The notes below the pieces were generated by a model. The model made no database searches. It was not told the origin of the DNA and saw only the letters and a list, made by a program, of their open reading frames with translations. From positions 1 to 64,000 of the forward strand of contig NZ_MKIM01000028.1 in NCBI RefSeq assembly GCF_001939045.1: DNA of 64,000 nucleotides, given 5' to 3'. Position numbers and translations under genes: made by a program. This stretch comes from Rhizobium oryziradicis. Lineage in GTDB: Bacteria; Pseudomonadota; Alphaproteobacteria; Rhizobiales; Rhizobiaceae. Position 1 is the first letter of the stretch. Each line of letters starts with the position of its first letter. Below, one piece after another: positions 7,414-16,477 of this stretch.

Positions 7414-9069
7414 TCAGCCCGTTAACAACTGGATCGACTGGTGTGATCGTGCCTTCACGGCTTGTAAAAGAAGGATGGAGCGTAGCTCGGCGGGTCGGAT
7501 TGGCTTGGTCAGTACAGGAATGCCTGGAGTGCCCAGGTCATCGCGCACACGGTCCGCATCGTGACCGCTCATGACGACGGCTGGCACTGGTCGGCCAACC
7601 AACCGCTGGACTTGTTCGATGCATTCCTTGCCGGTGATGCCATTGCCGAGGTCGAAGTCGGTGATGAGCAGATCGGGATCGTCCACCTTTTCTGGCGGCG
7701 CAAGTTCTGCCTGAACGTCGCAACCCCATTTCCGAAGCAGGATAGCAGTTGCGGTCAAAACAGCGTCATCATCGTCGACGAGGAGAACCCGTAACCCTTG
7801 TGCCACGCCGAGTGGCGCTTGCGGTATGGGATGGACAGCGCGAACTGGTTCATTGAAGATTTCAAGATTGCCCAGAGTGACGCTGGTGCCACGGCCGGGA
7901 ACGGAGCGAAGTCTAACTTCGATGTCGAGCATTCCACCGAGCCGGCGCACGATGGCCAAACCGAGTCCAACACCCTCAACGTCTCTGTCGCCACGTTCAC
8001 GCACCTGATGAAACTCGTCGAACACCCTTGCCTGATGCTCTTCGGGAATCCCCGGACCACGATCAAAGACCTGAACAGCCAGGGTGTTGCCCCGTCGTCG
8101 GCAGGCAATCAAAATCTCTTTTCCCGGCGCGTATTTAATGGCGTTGTTGACGATGTTCTGCAACATGGTCGTAAAGAGTGATCGATCCGTTTTTACGATT
8201 ACATCGCAAGAGTTTGCCCGAAGCTGTGTACCATCGCGCTGGGCAGCCTCCGTGTTTTGGTGGAGGATTTCATCGATGATTTCACTGATCGCGACGTTTT
8301 CAATATTGGGCTTAACCTTGCCGCTATCCAGCGTGGAAATGTCCAGAAGAGACTTGAAGAGGCGTGACACGCTTTGAAGTGATCTATCAATATTCTCCAC
8401 CAGTTTCAGTTCTTCGGCGCGCAGTTTTGCGTCTCGAAGGCAGGCGGTAAACAAGCTGATGGCATGCACGGGTTGGCGAAGGTCATGACTGGCTTGGGCC
8501 AGAAACCGGGATTTTGACAGGCTTGCTTCCTGTTCGCGTTCATAGGCAAGCTCTAGCCGTTTCAGCATCATGTAGATATAGGTTGGTACCAGAGCCATGC
8601 CGCTGGCCAGAGTGAGCACCATGAATGGATTGTCGCGCCAGTAGCCGTTGACGTAAGTGACGGTCGCGATTGATAAGAGGGCTGCCGAAGTGGAGACTTT
8701 CATTGATCTGGGCCCGTACGTCAGCCCGTTGGCAACCACAAGCCTCTGCATCACGGTGTAGAGCGGAAGAAACGGCGCTCCACCCACGGCCATCATATAG
8801 GTCATGCCGCTGACATCCAGCGCCATCATGACGTAATGTCGTGGGCGGCTTTCACCCGGACGGCGTTTGATCCACAACAGGAGTCCGCATGACACCAACC
8901 AGTGGATTGTGACAACGCAGGCAATAAACATCCCTCCGGGCAGTGGATGCCCTGTGAACGTCTCCGTCACGATATAGATGCAGATGCAGCCGATCACGGT
9001 GGCCCGCACAGTTGCATGGCGTTGCTCGCTCTTATAACCTTCCAGCTTGTTCGCTTGCTCACTCAACAT
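7414..9069 (-). CDS. Membrane hybrid sensor histidine kinase
   Basis: About 551 residues. Five or six hydrophobic segments fill roughly residues 20-170, followed by a short coiled stretch. HisKA carries SHDLRQPVHAISLF with the phospho-acceptor His; HATPase_c shows NIVNNAIKYAPG, DRGPGIP and GVGLGLAIVRR. A C-terminal receiver has LLVDDDDAV, ITDFDLGNG (acceptor Asp) and VLTKPIRP. The ATG at 9069 is preferred; a TTG lies 5 codons upstream. It is on the same strand as, and about 700 bp downstream of, a NarL-type regulator, its plausible partner. The ligand is unknown; the membrane part has no recognisable periplasmic domain. Confidence 0.88.
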   Translation of the reverse strand: MLSEQANKLEGYKSEQRHATVRATVIGCICIYIVTETFTGHPLPGGMFIACVVTIHWLVSCGLLLWIKRRPGESRPRHYVMMALDVSGMTYMMAVGGAPFLPLYTVMQRLVVANGLTYGPRSMKVSTSAALLSIATVTYVNGYWRDNPFMVLTLASGMALVPTYIYMMLKRLELAYEREQEASLSKSRFLAQASHDLRQPVHAISLFTACLRDAKLRAEELKLVENIDRSLQSVSRLFKSLLDISTLDSGKVKPNIENVAISEIIDEILHQNTEAAQRDGTQLRANSCDVIVKTDRSLFTTMLQNIVNNAIKYAPGKEILIACRRRGNTLAVQVFDRGPGIPEEHQARVFDEFHQVRERGDRDVEGVGLGLAIVRRLGGMLDIEVRLRSVPGRGTSVTLGNLEIFNEPVRAVHPIPQAPLGVAQGLRVLLVDDDDAVLTATAILLRKWGCDVQAELAPPEKVDDPDLLITDFDLGNGITGKECIEQVQRLVGRPVPAVVMSGHDADRVRDDLGTPGIPVLTKPIRPAELRSILLLQAVKARSHQSIQLLTG

Positions 9070-9779
9070 CTGGCATGTCCCCAAATTTAGAAACTATTAA
9101 TTCATTGATTTTTAAGCACATTTTTTATCGCAAAATGCCGAAGGCCACGGCATCTTGCATCTGTTGGCAGTGATAAAGGTCGGGTTCGTTGAACTGGCAT
9201 TTGCGCCATTGGATGGCGTTTCGATGTGATTGGTCTCGCGCCAGATTGATTGCGGCGCCGACACAAGCCATGCCCTGAGCTGTTGCTTTTGGTCGTCTGT
9301 GTTGGAGCGGCGAGCCAAAAGCATGCCGAAACACAGCTCGCGATGGGCAAGAATGGATACATTCTTTCTGCAACGTCTGTCTCCTTTCGAGCCCCCCAGC
9401 CCGGCAAGGATAAGAAAACCGCCAGTAAAACTTGCCGGGCAGCACGGCTATAATTTGGCAAGACTGTGGATTTTATGCAAAAATCGGGTTGGTTCTGGAA
9501 AACTGGAGCATTGTGCGGGTGAAGGCATCCTTTGAGCGTATGTGACGGTTGTGGCAATGTGCCGGTCTTGCCAAACACGTCCCGGCCAAGCGTTGTCTCT
9601 CTTGGAAAATAGGGGAGAGTGGAGGATCATCAAGATCAGTGAGACACAAATCCGGATAGGTCGTCAGCCCAATTTAAATGCAATAAAAAGAGCGGCAGAT
9701 TGCGCGGTGAAGCAATGATGTCGATACCTGTGGATTCCGCTGAAATGTGATGGGCATATGTGCTTACTTCGTATGGTTC
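9070..9779. other. 710-bp spacer between kinase and regulator genes, no clear gene
   Basis: Both strands were read. Minus-strand openings of 60-160 codons overlap each other in all three frames between 9102 and 9578; none has a good ribosome site, codon pattern or family motif. The one starting at 9324 ends in a Cys-rich tail (CDKKCA) and could be a decayed or very small exported protein, but this is not supportable. AT-rich DNA at 9660-9690 may carry the promoter of the kinase gene. Confidence 0.4.
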
Positions 9780-10439
9780 TCACTCTGTTGACGTCTGAGA
9801 GGTTGGCACCAAACCGAGCGCTATGCCTCTGGCAACGGCACCTGCGCGCGTTGTGGTGCCAAGAGTTCGGAAAATTGCTGAGACATGAATACGAACGGTG
9901 AAGGGAGAGATACCAAGAAGGATCGCTATTTCCTTATTGGTTCTGCCGTCTGCAATCAGATGCAAGACGTCAATCTGGCGCTGGCTGAGGTTTGGGCTGG
10001 GGCTCGGGCTGATGGTTGGTGCTTCCATCGTCCTTGCCGGAAAAGGCATGTTTACCACGACATCGCCATTTCGAACTGCTTTGAGAAGATCCCTGATTTC
10101 ATTGGGCGAGGCCGCCTTGTTGACGAAGCCATTGGCTCCAGCGTTCATCACGGCATCAATTGATGCTTTGTCGCTTGCCATACTGACCACGACGATGGAG
10201 GAGAATAAAAACTCTTCGCGCAGTTTACCCAGGTTCGAAGCAATACTTTCGCCGCCGAAAAACAGATCGACAATGAACATGCTGGGTGGAGAAGGGCCGG
10301 CGCGCGCGACTTCAATTGCAGACGCAAATGTATCTACCGACGCAATCCTTGAGTGAGGCAAGAGCTCACGTACCAACGCAAACATGCCATCGCGGAATAT
10401 TGGATGATCATCGGCAAGGATTATAAATTCATCATGCAT
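9780..10439 (-). CDS. NarL/LuxR-family response regulator
   Basis: A 219-residue two-domain regulator. Receiver: LADDHPIFRDGM with the acidic pair, IVDLFFGG containing the expected phospho-acceptor Asp, and GFVNKAASPNEI with the conserved Lys. A Pro/Ser-rich linker (PTISPSPSPN) joins a C-terminal LuxR HTH: LSQRQIDVLHLIADGRTNKE, then IAILLGISPFTVRIHVSAIF. It is probably phosphorylated by the hybrid kinase encoded downstream and is well placed to control the autotransporter cluster on the same strand upstream, which is inference. Confidence 0.88.
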   Translation of the reverse strand: MHDEFIILADDHPIFRDGMFALVRELLPHSRIASVDTFASAIEVARAGPSPPSMFIVDLFFGGESIASNLGKLREEFLFSSIVVVSMASDKASIDAVMNAGANGFVNKAASPNEIRDLLKAVRNGDVVVNMPFPARTMEAPTISPSPSPNLSQRQIDVLHLIADGRTNKEIAILLGISPFTVRIHVSAIFRTLGTTTRAGAVARGIALGLVPTSQTSTE

Positions 10440-10611
10440 GAAAATTGGAGATCCATTTCATTTCCGCTTGAGGATGAAATTTAGAATTCGTCAGTAAAAA
10501 GTCGAATCTGATGCCCCCGAGAAGGGTTTTTATCCTCGTCTTCAGGGAAGGTTCCGGCCATCTCGTGTGCGTTACGGTGTCCGAGACAGCCGAAAGCGGA
10601 ATCAAAGGGTT

Positions 10612-10968
10612 TCAGGGGCTTTTCATGGCAGCGCCGTTGGCGATGGAATTCATCTTCTGACACATTTGGGCCTTCTGGCTTGCTGACAGAGCCGTGATTT
10701 TTGTCACGGTATCCTGATAGGATTGATCGAACAGCAGGTCGAAGTCAGTTGCTGAAACGCCCAGTCCCTCGGATGCTTTTCGTTGTTTCTGTTTCACATC
10801 CTCAAGATTGCTTCGAGAATAGTGTAGACACAATTCGGCCGCCGCATACATTTGTGCGCCCATTTGGACAATTTGTGTATTGGATGGCCCGACATTAGAC
10901 GTCTGCGCGAAGCAAGGCATGGCAAGCAACTGAAAGGCCAAGCCCGTTCCTAAAATCTGTTTTTTCAT
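10612..10968 (-). CDS. Small exported protein, unknown family
   Basis: 118 residues. MKKQILGTGLAFQLLAMPCFA is a clear Sec signal peptide with an AXA-type cleavage site before QTS. The mature part (about 97 residues) is helical, contains two Cys (AELCLHYS and AQMCQK) that could form a disulphide, and has no recognised domain. The ATG at 10968 has an AGAGGAGTTACG leader, an excellent ribosome site; the open frame continues upstream only by chance. It lies downstream of ialB (134-bp gap) on the same strand and may be part of the same envelope cluster. Confidence 0.75.
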   Translation of the reverse strand: MKKQILGTGLAFQLLAMPCFAQTSNVGPSNTQIVQMGAQMYAAAELCLHYSRSNLEDVKQKQRKASEGLGVSATDFDLLFDQSYQDTVTKITALSASQKAQMCQKMNSIANGAAMKSP

Positions 10969-11102
10969 CGTAACTCCTCTATTCCAATGATCAAACATAT
11001 TGGCTTCGACCCTGCGGTGGTTGATGTGCACCGCTGGCCAAAGCCGTATTTGCAAGTATGTAAAAGGCTTGATGAGAAGGGCCACAAAAGCAGCCCTTCC
11101 TG

Positions 11103-11642
11103 TTATTTCATAAGCGCAACAATCCGATCGAGCCCGCTGGCGAGTCCCTTCAACGAGATCGTAAAGGGTATCTCGGCACCGCTGTCGCTTGAGTAGGCGA
11201 TGACTTTCAGCGATTTGCCGTTTCTCAGCGCAGTGATTGCCTTGTCTGTGAAGGAGAGCGCGATCAGGCAACCCGTCGGAAGGCAGGTGCTGAACCGTGA
11301 TGTCTTGCCCGGTGGTGTATCGTCGATGGCAAAGGCAACGCCCTTATCCAGATCAAGCCCGAAAGGCAGGATGACGGATCCTTTGATGCTTTTATCGGCT
11401 GCGGCTGTGAGTTCGACGGCCAGCACCTGCTGTCCGTTTTGTTGCACTTGTCGCTGGTAAACCGCGCAAAAGCGCTTCTCGTTGCGTTTTGAACAGGCCA
11501 CCGTCCAATCGTCGTAGGTTTCTGACAGCGATGAGGGGACAGCGGGATTGCTGCTATCCTGAGAAAAGGCGGTGGGGGAAAAAGCGAAGGGAGCCGCAAA
11601 AACTGCGGCTACCATGATCGCCAGAACATGTACGGTCCTCAT
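11103..11642 (-). CDS. Invasion-associated locus B (IalB) family protein
   Basis: 179 residues. Signal peptide at about 1-28 (VLAIMVAAVFAAPFAFSPTAFS). The mature part follows the IalB pattern: DDWTVACSK..NEKRFCAVYQRQ, LPFGLDLDKGVAFAIDD, then a central CLPTGCLI Cys pair. IalB-like proteins are periplasmic/outer-membrane proteins of alphaproteobacteria, linked to erythrocyte invasion in Bartonella; their biochemical role is unsettled. The start ATG overlaps the TGA stop of the autotransporter gene (ATGA at 11639-11642 region), implying translational coupling and joint production of the two. Confidence 0.88.
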   Translation of the reverse strand: MRTVHVLAIMVAAVFAAPFAFSPTAFSQDSSNPAVPSSLSETYDDWTVACSKRNEKRFCAVYQRQVQQNGQQVLAVELTAAADKSIKGSVILPFGLDLDKGVAFAIDDTPPGKTSRFSTCLPTGCLIALSFTDKAITALRNGKSLKVIAYSSDSGAEIPFTISLKGLASGLDRIVALMK

Positions 11643-14600
11643 CAGAAGCGAACATCCAGTTTGGCATTGACGCTGTTAGAGGATTGGTTGTTGCCGAATT
11701 CACCGGAGTAACCAATGCCGACTGTTGCTGTATCGCTGATACCAACATCAAGGCCAAGTTCAACAACCGCAGCATCCTTGGTCAGCGGTGTTCCCGACAC
11801 CATATAGCTCTGGCTGCCAGCGAAGGCCATGCGTGCTGCCGGATCGGTATCACCGAAGGCGTGCTGCCAGCCGAGCATTCCTCTTGCCGTGGCAATATAA
11901 CTGCCCAGCATGAAATCGGATGAGGTGCGCACACCAAACGTTGTCAGAGTCGTATCCAGACTTTCACTCGCGCTGGACAAGGCTGTAATGCCGCCCCTTT
12001 CTGTGAAGCCATCGCGTTGCAGGTTGATATAGGTGAGGTTTGCAAAGGGCTCAAAGGCAACGGATTTGACATCGATGCGATAGCCGAGTTCACCGAAGGC
12101 CTGCACGCTGCCCGCATCATAATCAGCCTTCAGGTGATCATTGATGCCACCAAAGGATACGCTTCGATTGGTTGAAACCTGATGCCACGTATAGGTCAAA
12201 CCAGACCGGAAGGAGACAGCGCCATATTGAGCACCGGCATACATACCCAGATGATAGTTATCGCTATGGCCGAACGATGCGCGGCTGCTGGAATCGAAGC
12301 TGGAATTGCTATAGCCGCCCAGCAAGCCCAATCGCCAATCAGCGGAGATTGGTGCATCTATACCGGCAACAAAACCGCCTGTGGAGGCATTCAGATCTGC
12401 CGTATTGGCATTGCCATTGATGTTGTTCCAGCTTCCAAATCCCTGACCCCAAGCTGTAAACAGAGGAATGTCCTGGGCAGCTTTATCGAACCGGTCGTCG
12501 CCTTCCGCATAGCCCAGAGCCTGAACCGGACGAGAAGCGACATTGTTAAACGAGGCCCGCATACGGTCATTGGCGGTGTTGCGCACCAATGTGTTGCTGT
12601 TCAGAAGGGTTCCCATGGCTGAGGCGTGCACTTCGCCGGAAAGTGCCTCAAACGCATGTCGGGCTTCATCCGCGCTCAATGGCAGCAGGTTGTTGTACAA
12701 TGCCAGAGGCTGTCCGCTTTGTTCCAGCGTATTCAAAGCACGGGCAACATTGCGCTGATTGCGGGTGAGGGCAACCGAGTCAAACAGGCCAACAGACGGC
12801 TCCGTTGGATTGCCCGGGTTGCCCGGATTACCGGGATTACCTGGGTTGCCCGGATTACCTGGGTTGCCGGGATTTCCAGGATTGCCCGGGTTGCCCGGAT
12901 TTCCAGGGGTGCCCGGGTTACCGGGATTTCCTGGCGTTCCGCTGTCCTTAACAGCAATTGTCAAATCGACTTCATTGGTCTTTTGCGACAATCCGACATC
13001 CAGAAAGGCAGATTTTGAAACGGCTTGTGCAAATTGCCCCTGAATACCGCCTGCGGATGAGAGGATGGTATAGGTCTGGCCGTTTTTATAGCTGGTGGCA
13101 GGGTCGAGAGCCGTCACCTCTACATTGACGTTGTTGCCGATATAGGTTTGACCACCGACATCCATGTAGGTTGGATTGTTCTGTGCATCGGTGCCGGTCC
13201 ATTGTTTCAGGGTTTTGACGGTGATTGTGTCGCTGGCACCATTTCCGGCAACATCAACAGCATAAGCCGATCCATCCAGAAGACGGAAATTGCCGTTGAC
13301 CGTGAAGGTTCCAATGGGATTGTCGGAATTGCCCGGTGAAATCAACGCGCCTTTTTCAAGCTGCACAGGGCCGACGGCACCAGAGCCGATCAGCCGCCCA
13401 TAGGCACTACCGGCATTGCGATCCCCCCAGACATCGATTTGCGAGGAGAAAAATTCGCTTCCCAAAAAGTTCTTGCGAACCGTACCCGTATCAGCCTTGA
13501 CGTTGAAGGTGCCGTTCTGGACGACGATATTGGTTTTATAGGCAAAGACATTATCGTAATCGGCGGCTGTGCCCAGATTGCTGGCCAAAACCAATGTGCT
13601 GCCGCCGGACACGATGATGCCGGCAAGGTTATCGTCTGCATTGAATTTGCTCAGATCACCCGTCAGAATGGTTTCACCCGACATGGAATGGATATTGCCG
13701 TCACCCGTCAACGTGTTGGCAAAGACATATCCTGTTTGATTGTGATTGAAGTTCAGAAAGGGAGCTTTTCCGTTCTGCGTGTTTTTATTGAAGGCAATGA
13801 CAGCATCAGGGTTAATGAAGCCTGCCGCCTCCGGTGTCATTCCTTGTGCAACACCGTGCAGATCCATATTCTCAAGATCGACTTTGCCACCGATTGTCAA
13901 ATGGCCACCCGATTCCATTTTGATGCCACCTTTCACATTCAGATTGGCACCGTTTGCTACGGAAATATTGGAAGCGGCAGCGCTATCACCGTTGAGGGTC
14001 AATCGACCGTTGACGTCCATGCGGGAGTTCGCGCCGGTTATGACAAAATTCTGGAAGCTACCGCTGGTCCCGGTTATGAAATTCTGCGCGGTGAGAGAGC
14101 CGCCATCTTCGATGGTACCGTTTGAGCCGATGGTAAATGTGCCTGTGCTCGTCATATTCGAACCAACACCACGAATGGTGAAATCGGTCAGCTGGTCATT
14201 GCCATAAACGCCGCTCAAGGTCGCATCGATGGTTGTGATCGAACCGCCGTTTTCAACAAGAACATTGGTCGTACCGTTGACCTGATCGGCATTGAGGTTT
14301 GATCCGCTTCCGGTGACATTCAATGTGTTGTTGCCAGCAAAATTAAAATACTTGGCATCGGCAGTACCGCCATTCTCAATATTGAGCACACTGCCATTAT
14401 TGATATTAACATTGTTGGCCAGAACGTAATTGACCCGGGGAATGATCCATGACGATCCCGGACCACTAATGGTTACCGTTCCAGAGCTGCCGTTCTTGTA
14501 TCCGATATTGCCGTTGGTGCTAAAAACTTTTGCACCATTGGTAATATTCAGGCCGACCCCCGGGTTGGTGTAACCGACGTAAAGATCGCCATTGATATTG

Positions 14601-14800
14601 GTGTCGGTTGTCCATGTCGTGTTACCGCTATCAAGGATGACATCCTGAGCCATGCTGACGCCAGCGAAAGACACCACAATCGTTGCAGTTGCGATAGGAA
14701 GTGAAAAAGATTTTGGCATGCACATGGCAAAATTGGGCGATGCGACTTTATCTTTTTGATTGAAATTTGGAAAAAACCTGCCGGACATTTTCGTCATCAT
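11642..14800 (-). CDS. Type V autotransporter with Gly-Asn-Pro repeat linker
   Basis: About 1052 residues. A long signal region (signal hydrophobic core [17 protein letters not shown]) ends at AQDV. The passenger (about 60-620) has repeated NG..N...GG/V.GSGS units typical of a beta-helix. A Pro-rich linker of roughly fifteen GNP/GTP triplets follows (about 620-665), then a C-terminal beta-barrel (about 770-1052, starting near [13 protein letters not shown]) ending LDVRF with the terminal aromatic needed for BAM recognition. The ATG at 14800 is preceded by GGGG; ATG 14818 is an alternative, and the further upstream TTG is unlikely. The overlapping ialB downstream suggests co-expression. Confidence 0.88.
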   Translation of the reverse strand: MMTKMSGRFFPNFNQKDKVASPNFAMCMPKSFSLPIATATIVVSFAGVSMAQDVILDSGNTTWTTDTNINGDLYVGYTNPGVGLNITNGAKVFSTNGNIGYKNGSSGTVTISGPGSSWIIPRVNYVLANNVNINNGSVLNIENGGTADAKYFNFAGNNTLNVTGSGSNLNADQVNGTTNVLVENGGSITTIDATLSGVYGNDQLTDFTIRGVGSNMTSTGTFTIGSNGTIEDGGSLTAQNFITGTSGSFQNFVITGANSRMDVNGRLTLNGDSAAASNISVANGANLNVKGGIKMESGGHLTIGGKVDLENMDLHGVAQGMTPEAAGFINPDAVIAFNKNTQNGKAPFLNFNHNQTGYVFANTLTGDGNIHSMSGETILTGDLSKFNADDNLAGIIVSGGSTLVLASNLGTAADYDNVFAYKTNIVVQNGTFNVKADTGTVRKNFLGSEFFSSQIDVWGDRNAGSAYGRLIGSGAVGPVQLEKGALISPGNSDNPIGTFTVNGNFRLLDGSAYAVDVAGNGASDTITVKTLKQWTGTDAQNNPTYMDVGGQTYIGNNVNVEVTALDPATSYKNGQTYTILSSAGGIQGQFAQAVSKSAFLDVGLSQKTNEVDLTIAVKDSGTPGNPGNPGTPGNPGNPGNPGNPGNPGNPGNPGNPGNPGNPGNPTEPSVGLFDSVALTRNQRNVARALNTLEQSGQPLALYNNLLPLSADEARHAFEALSGEVHASAMGTLLNSNTLVRNTANDRMRASFNNVASRPVQALGYAEGDDRFDKAAQDIPLFTAWGQGFGSWNNINGNANTADLNASTGGFVAGIDAPISADWRLGLLGGYSNSSFDSSSRASFGHSDNYHLGMYAGAQYGAVSFRSGLTYTWHQVSTNRSVSFGGINDHLKADYDAGSVQAFGELGYRIDVKSVAFEPFANLTYINLQRDGFTERGGITALSSASESLDTTLTTFGVRTSSDFMLGSYIATARGMLGWQHAFGDTDPAARMAFAGSQSYMVSGTPLTKDAAVVELGLDVGISDTATVGIGYSGEFGNNQSSNSVNAKLDVRF
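12806..12940 (-). repeat. 9-bp tandem repeat encoding (Gly-Asn-Pro)n
   Basis: The plus strand shows degenerate 9-bp units of the form GGRTTRCCN repeated about fifteen times, encoding Gly-Asn-Pro with two Gly-Thr-Pro variants. Codons vary between units (TTG/TTA/TTT on the plus strand), so the array is not a freshly expanded perfect repeat. It lies between passenger and barrel of the autotransporter and probably forms an extended or collagen-like spacer. Confidence 0.85.
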
Positions 14801-14841
14801 ATTGCCCCATATCTCCATAGACTTAAAAAGGGCAAACGCAG

Positions 14842-14860
14842 ATATTGATATAATCAATAT
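14842..14860. promoter_or_regulatory. Perfect 8-bp inverted repeat upstream of autotransporter
   Basis: ATATTGAT and ATCAATAT are separated by three bases, 42 bases upstream of the chosen autotransporter start. The core TTGAT-N3-ATCAA resembles an FNR/FixK box but the spacer is one base short of the usual four. It could be an operator for the neighbouring NarL-type regulator or for an FNR-type protein; only the symmetry is observed. Confidence 0.4.
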
Positions 14861-14869
14861 ATCTGGTTT

Positions 14870-15265
14870 GCCGCATCCGTTTTTGGACAGTTCAATGATG
14901 CATTCAGCACAGAAAATGGGGGGAAGCTATTAGTACAGATGTGCTATAGACGATGTTTAGATCTCTGAATAATCGCTAATATGCATGATTATAACTCTTA
15001 TTTTTATGTTTTGACTCGGCTATGCGGCTAGATTTTTTTGAATGGCATGATGGTCGTGCTCAGGACAAGCCGACAGTCGATCGTGACCGTAGATGGATGC
15101 TCTCGCGCGAAAAATCCGTGCCCTTTTTAGCTGGAAAATCGCTCGTCAATTGTATGCGCTCTCGAAGTTCGTGAAATGTGATCACATAACTTGCAATACG
15201 GTCTCTAACTGTTTGATCCCAGACTTTAATCGTGCATTATTTTCCCTCGAATGGAAGAAAGGACT
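14870..15265. other. Intergenic stretch, no gene seen
   Basis: Reading both strands shows only short openings without ribosome sites or motifs. AT-rich DNA at 14970-15015 may serve the autotransporter promoter region. A TGTGATCACA palindrome occurs at about 15177-15186, which is too compact for a CRP site. The right end abuts the IS481-type relic, so part of this stretch may be old insertion-sequence end DNA. Confidence 0.4.
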
Positions 15266-15636
15266 ATGGGCCAGGTTCTACACGGTCGCGCCACAACGAC
15301 TGAGGCAATCCGTCGAGCAATATAAAATAGTCAAGAGAGCCTGAGAGCGCTCTCAGAGCGGTATGGGATTAACCCGAAGACCGTCGCCAAATGGAAGAAG
15401 CGGACATCGATTGCCGATCTTCTCACTGGCCGAAAGAACCACATTCGACGGTCCTGTAGCTCGAAGCCGAAATTGTATCATTTCGCCGCCATACGCTGCT
15501 GCCTCTTGATGACTGTCTTTATCCCCTTCATCCAACAATCCCGCATCTGACATGCTTGTCCTTACATCGATGCCTACAGCGTCATGACATTTAACGACTG
15601 CCGGAAGTCGGAGGGGGATACATTTGGTTCAGCCTA
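15266..15636 (+). pseudogene. Degenerate IS481-type transposase
   Basis: The reading begins MGQVLHGRATTTEAIRRAI, the standard N-terminus of an IS481 integrase-type transposase, then hits an in-frame TAA at about 15323, resumes as SQESLRALSERYGINPKTVA with the HTH, and then shifts frame and is truncated within 120 codons. The DDE catalytic region is absent. This is a dead insertion-sequence fragment next to other mobile relics. Confidence 0.7.
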
Positions 15637-15639
15637 GCA

Positions 15640-15770
15640 CATGGCGCGGTCGGGCAGACTTCATTTTACCTACCCGCCGTATGGCGACCTTGAACGCTAT
15701 TCGGATGATCCGGCCGATATCTCCAATATGCATTATGCGGTACTGGTCACTGTGTTTTTGTAAAGGGCGA
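15640..15770 (+). pseudogene. DNA methylase fragment
   Basis: About 38 codons read RLHFTYPPYGDLERYSDDP followed by ADISNMHYA, resembling the catalytic PPY block of amino-methyltransferases of the phage/ParB-associated type (family pattern DPPYGD..RYSDDP.DISN). It is cut off on both sides and followed at once by a stop codon. Likely a remnant of a prophage or integrated element. Confidence 0.5.
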
Positions 15771-15793
15771 CCCGGCAATGGTGAGAAAGGAAC

Positions 15794-16213
15794 TTGGAAA
15801 TGTCGAACCCCATATCGCGATCATCACGGCTTGAAAAGCATAACGGTGTTTGGGTGGTCCGTGATGACATCCTGATTGGTGGCATAAAGACCCACATCTT
15901 TATGGCCTTGATGCATGCGCGCGACGAAGCCGAGTTCGTCTATGCAAGCCCTGCAGATGGCCTTGCCCAGGTCGCGCTTTGAGTCGCGGCCTGCCAAGCC
16001 TGCAAACAAGCCACCATTTTCGTGGCAAAGCGTTCAAGCCGTTCCCCTCGCACAATCGAGGCGGCCAGTTACGGCGCTCGGGTTATTGAGGTCGAGCCGG
16101 GCTATCTCAATGGGGTTCAGGCAAGGCGCGGAACTATGCCGCTTCTCGCAGGGCATTTAAGCGGCCTTCAAACTTTCTTCGAAAAGCTTTTGACACGTGA
16201 TCCGGAATTTTAA
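15794..16213 (+). pseudogene. Nonsense-interrupted PLP-fold phage-type gene
   Basis: A single frame is split by one TGA at 15980-15982. Before it reads NGVWVVRDDILIGGIK and EFVYASPADGLAQVAL; after it QATIFVAKRSSRSPRTIEA and GARVIEVEPGYLNGVQAR. This matches, from memory, an ACC-deaminase-like PLP-fold protein found beside DNA methylases in prophages (RDDxxxGGTK, FVYASPaqGyAQ, ATIFVAKR). The lysine motif has GGIK instead of GGTK, and the end diverges after VQAR, indicating a further frameshift. Dead gene. Confidence 0.5.
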
Positions 16214-16243
16214 TTTTAACGGTTTTGCGTGTCAAAATTCCGG
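16202..16243. repeat. 10-bp perfect inverted repeat
   Basis: CCGGAATTTT and AAAATTCCGG are separated by 22 bases, just after the PLP-type relic and 145 bases from tRNA-Ser. It could be a terminator of the relic, an element end, or an operator. No T-tract sits at either side, which weakens the terminator reading. Confidence 0.45.
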
Positions 16244-16387
16244 AAAACAGCGGCGAGCTACAATCTTGCAAGTCCCGCGACGCAAATTTTTATCGATTCA
16301 AAAACTGATTTTGAATGTATGTCGCCGCAGCGAGCTAGCCTGGCGATATATATATCTTATTTAAAATCACTGGCTTGAAAATCATAA

Positions 16388-16477
16388 TGGCGGAGAGGAA
16401 GGGATTCGAACCCTCGATACCATCTCTGGTATACTCCCTTAGCAGGGGAGCGCCTTCGACCACTCGGCCACCTCTCC
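16388..16477 (-). tRNA. tRNA-Ser (anticodon GCT)
   Basis: The reverse strand folds as a class II tRNA: acceptor GGAGAGG pairs with CCTCTCC, discriminator G, encoded CCA at 16388-16390. The anticodon arm CTCCC..GGGAG presents GCT, and a long variable arm (TATACC..GGTAT) plus GGTTCGAATCC T-arm are present. Its 3' end faces the relics at 15.3-16.2 kb, the usual orientation for an integration site. Confidence 0.95.

Noticed and set aside
9102-9578. Minus-strand opening after the kinase gene
   Set aside because: Three overlapping frames of similar length, none with ribosome site or recognisable protein features; kept only as an observation.
14842-14860. Canonical FNR/FixK box before the autotransporter
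   Set aside because: Spacer between TTGAT and ATCAA is three bases, not four, so I do not call it an FNR site.
15177-15186. TGTGATCACA as a CRP site
   Set aside because: It lacks the 6-base spacer of CRP sites and is not placed before a gene.
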